A stretch of 8,304 bases of DNA from a bacterium (GTDB taxonomy: Bacteria > Eremiobacterota > Eremiobacteria > Baltobacterales > Baltobacteraceae): positions 1 through 8,304 of the forward strand of contig JAJYHP010000186.1 in assembly GCA_021784715.1 (NCBI GenBank). The letters run 5' to 3'. Each line of letters starts with the position of its first letter. Positions within the stretch are counted from its first letter, which is position 1. Made by a program: the position numbers and the translations under genes. The notes under the pieces were generated by a model. That model searched no databases. It was not told where the DNA came from and saw nothing but the letters and a program-made list of their open reading frames with translations. This document shows, one piece after another, positions 6,051 through 8,304 of this stretch.

Positions 6051-8304
6051 GATGGTTGCTCCAGTCTGCGCGCGATCGCGCGTTCGAGTTGTTCTTTTCC
6101 GGGCAGGTAGGGTTTCGGCCATCCCGGATCGCGATAGCCGAGTTCGGCCGCCGCGTGAAGGCTCCAGTAGGGATCGGCGAGATGCGGTCGCCCGAGCGCG
6201 ACGAGATCGGCGCGCCCTCCTGCGATCAGCGCGTTCACCTGCTCGTGATCGGTGATGTTTCCAACGGCGATCGTTGCGATCTCCACCTCGTTGCGAATCG
6301 CATCGGCGAACGGCGCTTGAAACATGCGCCCGAAGCGCGGGCGGCTCTTCGGATCGGTCTGACCGGTCGAAACATCGATGAGATCGGCACCCGCGGCTTT
6401 GAACGCGCGCGCTATGTCGAGCGCGTCGCGTTCGTCGTTTCCGCCCTCGCACCAATCGGTCGCCGAGATTCGCACCGAGATCGGGCGCTCGGCGGGCCAA
6501 CGCGCGCGAATCGCCTCAAAGACCTCGAGTGGAAAGCGCAATCGATTTTCCAGCGATCCGCCATAGCGATCGGTACGCCGGTTCCGGAGCGGCGTAAGGA
6601 AGGACGAGAGCAGGTAGCCATGCGCACAGTGAAGCTCGAGCATATCGAAGCCGGCCTCGATCGCCATATCGACCGCCGCGACAAACGCATCGCGAATCGC
6701 GCGCATCCCCGCCTCGTCGAGTGCGAGTGGAACCTGGTTTCCGGGAGCATACGGAATCGCCGAGGGCCCGACGACCGGCCAGTTCCCCTCCTCGAGCGGT
6801 TCGTCCATCCCCTCCCACATCAATTTCGTCGAGCCTTTCGGACCCGAATGCCCGAGTTGGAGCGCGATCTTCGCCGGCGTGTTCTGGTGCACGAATTCAA
6901 CGATGCGCTTCCAGGCGGCAACGTGCTCCGTGGCATACATGCCGGTACATCCCGGCGTGATCCGCCCCTGCGCGCTCACGCAGGTCATCTCGGTAACGAC
7001 GAGCCCGGCGCCGCCGAGCGCGCGGCTTCCATAATGCACCAGATGGAAATCGTTGGGAGTGCCGTCGACGGCACTATAGGTATCCATCGGCGAGAGGACG
7101 ACCCGATTGCGCAGCGTGAGCCCGCGCAGTGCGAACGGCGAGAACATCGGCGGAATCGGAGGACCGCCGAAGCGCGCCTCCACGCTCTCGACGTACGCGG
7201 CGTCGCGCGCGCGAAGATTTTCGTGCCCGATCCGTTGGCTCCGCGTCAGCAGACTATAGGCGAAGGTTTCGGGATCGAGCCGCGCGTAGCGCTCGACATT
7301 TTCGAACCAACGCGTCGAATTTCTCGCGGCGTTCTGTAATTTGAGCACTTCAAGTTTCCGCTCGCTCTCGTACCCCGCAAAGGCTTCATCGAGACGGTCG
7401 CAACGCTCGAAGGACTCGACGAGCGCGATGGCATCTTCCATCGCCATCTTCGTTCCCGAGCCCACCGAAAAATGCGCCGTATGCGCGGCGTCGCCGACGA
7501 GGACGAGATTGCCGTCGTACCAGCGCTCGTTCTCCACAAAGGTAAAATCGATCCACGCGCTGCCGCGGCGGTGCCCGGGGTTTACTCTCAATCGATGGCC
7601 GCCCAATTCTTCGGCGAAGAGCGCCTCGCAGAACGCAACCGTCGCGGCCGCATCGGCACGGTCGAGGCCGTGCGCTCGCCACGTCTCTTCGCGACACTCG
7701 ACGATGAAGGTGCTGGTGCTTTCATCGAACCGATAGGCGTGAACCGTAAACCATCCGTGTTCGGTGCGCTTGAAGAAAAACGTGAACGCATCGAGCGGAA
7801 TCGTGCTTCCCAGCCAGACGAATTTGCAACGTCCGCCCGAGACCGTCGGCTGGAAAACGGAGGCGTAGCGATCGCGGGTGGACGAATGGACGCCGTCGGC
7901 GGCGATAACGATATCGCAACCAGCGCGAAAAGCATCGAGATCCTCGACGCGTTCGCGATAGCGCAGCTCGACGCCGAGCGCAAGAGCCCGTTCGTGAAGG
8001 ATTGCGAGCAGATGTTTGCGCGAGATGCCCGCGAACCCGTGCCCGCTCGAGCGAACGCGCGCGCCGCGAACGTGAATCTCGATATCGTCCCAATGCACGA
8101 AGCTGCGCTCGATCCGCGCGAAGCTCTCCGGATCGGCGACCGCGAGCCCGTCGAGCGTTGCGTCGGAGAAGACGACCCCCCAGCCGAAGGTATCACCGAA
8201 CGGATTGCGTTCGACGAGTTCGACGCGCCATTCGGGAAAGCGCGCCTTCGCAAGCAGTGCCGCGTAGAGCCCGCCGGGGCCGCCTCCGAGCACGCGCAGG
8301 TGCA
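6047..8304 (-). CDS. 2-aminobenzoyl-CoA monooxygenase/reductase, FAD hydroxylase-OYE fusion (start at window edge)
   Basis: Two-domain flavoprotein, at least 748 residues, of the type that hydroxylates 2-aminobenzoyl-CoA and then reduces the ring (EC 1.14.13.40 type). Numbered from GTG 8293: N-terminal FAD aromatic hydroxylase domain (about 1-370) with dinucleotide motif GGGPGG at 3-8, DG motif [11 protein letters not shown] at 130-140, and GD motif [16 protein letters not shown] at 265-280. The C-terminal old-yellow-enzyme (NADH:flavin oxidoreductase) domain (about 380-735) contains [10 protein letters not shown] at 394-403, LGHSGPKGS at 480-488, [20 protein letters not shown] near 558-577 followed by GGSLENR, the FMN-phosphate region VGNIT at 677-681 and LGRPHLADP at 700-708. 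The frame is open to the right edge; in-frame codons CAC CTG CGC precede GTG 8293, and the codon before them is NTG with its first base just outside, so the true start is probably there (M-HLRVLGGG). First gene of the operon within the window. Salicylyl-CoA 5-hydroxylase/oxidoreductase is the main alternative; the adjacent 2-aminobenzoate-CoA ligase-like gene argues for the amino substrate. The Azoarcus counterpart is called abmA. Confidence 0.9.
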   Translation of the reverse strand, partial: HLRVLGGGPGGLYAALLAKARFPEWRVELVERNPFGDTFGWGVVFSDATLDGLAVADPESFARIERSFVHWDDIEIHVRGARVRSSGHGFAGISRKHLLAILHERALALGVELRYRERVEDLDAFRAGCDIVIAADGVHSSTRDRYASVFQPTVSGGRCKFVWLGSTIPLDAFTFFFKRTEHGWFTVHAYRFDESTSTFIVECREETWRAHGLDRADAAATVAFCEALFAEELGGHRLRVNPGHRRGSAWIDFTFVENERWYDGNLVLVGDAAHTAHFSVGSGTKMAMEDAIALVESFERCDRLDEAFAGYESERKLEVLKLQNAARNSTRWFENVERYARLDPETFAYSLLTRSQRIGHENLRARDAAYVESVEARFGGPPIPPMFSPFALRGLTLRNRVVLSPMDTYSAVDGTPNDFHLVHYGSRALGGAGLVVTEMTCVSAQGRITPGCTGMYATEHVAAWKRIVEFVHQNTPAKIALQLGHSGPKGSTKLMWEGMDEPLEEGNWPVVGPSAIPYAPGNQVPLALDEAGMRAIRDAFVAAVDMAIEAGFDMLELHCAHGYLLSSFLTPLRNRRTDRYGGSLENRLRFPLEVFEAIRARWPAERPISVRISATDWCEGGNDERDALDIARAFKAAGADLIDVSTGQTDPKSRPRFGRMFQAPFADAIRNEVEIATIAVGNITDHEQVNALIAGGRADLVALGRPHLADPYWSLHAAAELGYRDPGWPKPYLPGKEQLERAIARRLEQPS
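6059..6062 (-). promoter_or_regulatory. Ribosome binding site GGAG of the SDR gene
   Basis: GGAG lies eight bases before ATG 6050, within the last codons of the flavoprotein gene. Together with the ATGA overlap it fixes the SDR start and excludes the longer upstream frame. Confidence 0.55.
6069..6082. repeat. 14-bp perfect palindrome with GCGATCGC core near the flavoprotein/SDR junction
   Basis: CGCGCGATCGCGCG reads the same on both strands and lies in the last codons of the flavoprotein gene, 18 bases before the SDR ATG. Its centre is one of at least nine GCGATCGC octamers in the window. No function can be assigned; it encodes part of the C-terminal R-A-I-A-R-R segment. Confidence 0.5.

Noticed and set aside
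6051..6500. 150-residue N-terminal extension of the SDR
   Set aside because: Arg-rich shadow of the old-yellow-enzyme domain; the Rossmann fold begins right after ATG 6050, which has a ribosome site and ATGA coupling.
6056..7339. 427-codon open frame on the plus strand, antisense to the flavoprotein gene
   Set aside because: The translation is Arg/Asp/Glu-rich with no recognisable domain, while the opposite strand encodes a clearly conserved two-domain flavoprotein. Long antisense frames are common in high-GC genes.
1..8304. CRISPR arrays, tRNA/rRNA genes, insertion sequences, toxin-antitoxin or defence modules
   Set aside because: No direct-repeat arrays, transposase motifs, terminal inverted repeats or structural RNA signatures were seen; the window is almost fully occupied by metabolic genes.

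Overview
The window looks like a high-GC bacterial chromosome segment (roughly 60-63% G+C judged by eye). Genes are tightly packed and codons such as GCG, CGC, CTC, ATC and GAT dominate. There are no rRNA, tRNA, CRISPR or insertion-sequence signals. The host cannot be named from the sequence. The palindrome GCGATCGC is strikingly over-represented, which is reminiscent of the cyanobacterial HIP1 octamer, but the gene content is not cyanobacterial. A little-cultivated high-GC lineage is possible; this is speculation.

Layout. The left part (1-1624, plus strand) holds the 3' portion of a sodium:solute symporter gene of the monocarboxylate-permease type, followed by a RidA/YjgF-family gene translationally coupled to it through an ATGA overlap. 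The rest (1649-8304, minus strand, so read from right to left) is one five-gene cluster converging on the first pair. In transcription order it encodes: a two-domain flavoprotein (FAD aromatic hydroxylase fused to an old-yellow-enzyme reductase), a short-chain dehydrogenase, an enoyl-CoA hydratase-family protein, an acyl-CoA dehydrogenase, and an AMP-forming aryl-CoA ligase. Adjacent genes overlap by 1 to 8 bases, except for a 112-base gap before the hydratase-like gene.

How it works together. This set matches the aerobic CoA-dependent 2-aminobenzoate (anthranilate) pathway, the abm type described in Azoarcus evansii. The ligase makes 2-aminobenzoyl-CoA. The fusion flavoprotein hydroxylates and then reduces the ring to a non-aromatic amino-oxo-cyclohexene carboxyl-CoA. 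The SDR, hydratase-like protein and acyl-CoA dehydrogenase carry out beta-oxidation-like steps. A Rid protein is an attractive partner because the dearomatised product is an enamine, and the symporter may import an acid substrate. No transcriptional regulator, promoter or obvious terminator is seen; the operon promoter must lie beyond the right edge.

Points of interest: the hydratase-like protein lacks both classical catalytic glutamates but keeps an Asp at the dehalogenase/dienoyl-CoA-isomerase position; the Rid protein lacks the key arginine; the start of the flavoprotein gene falls exactly at the window edge; and there is a perfect 23-nt interrupted palindrome inside the ligase gene.
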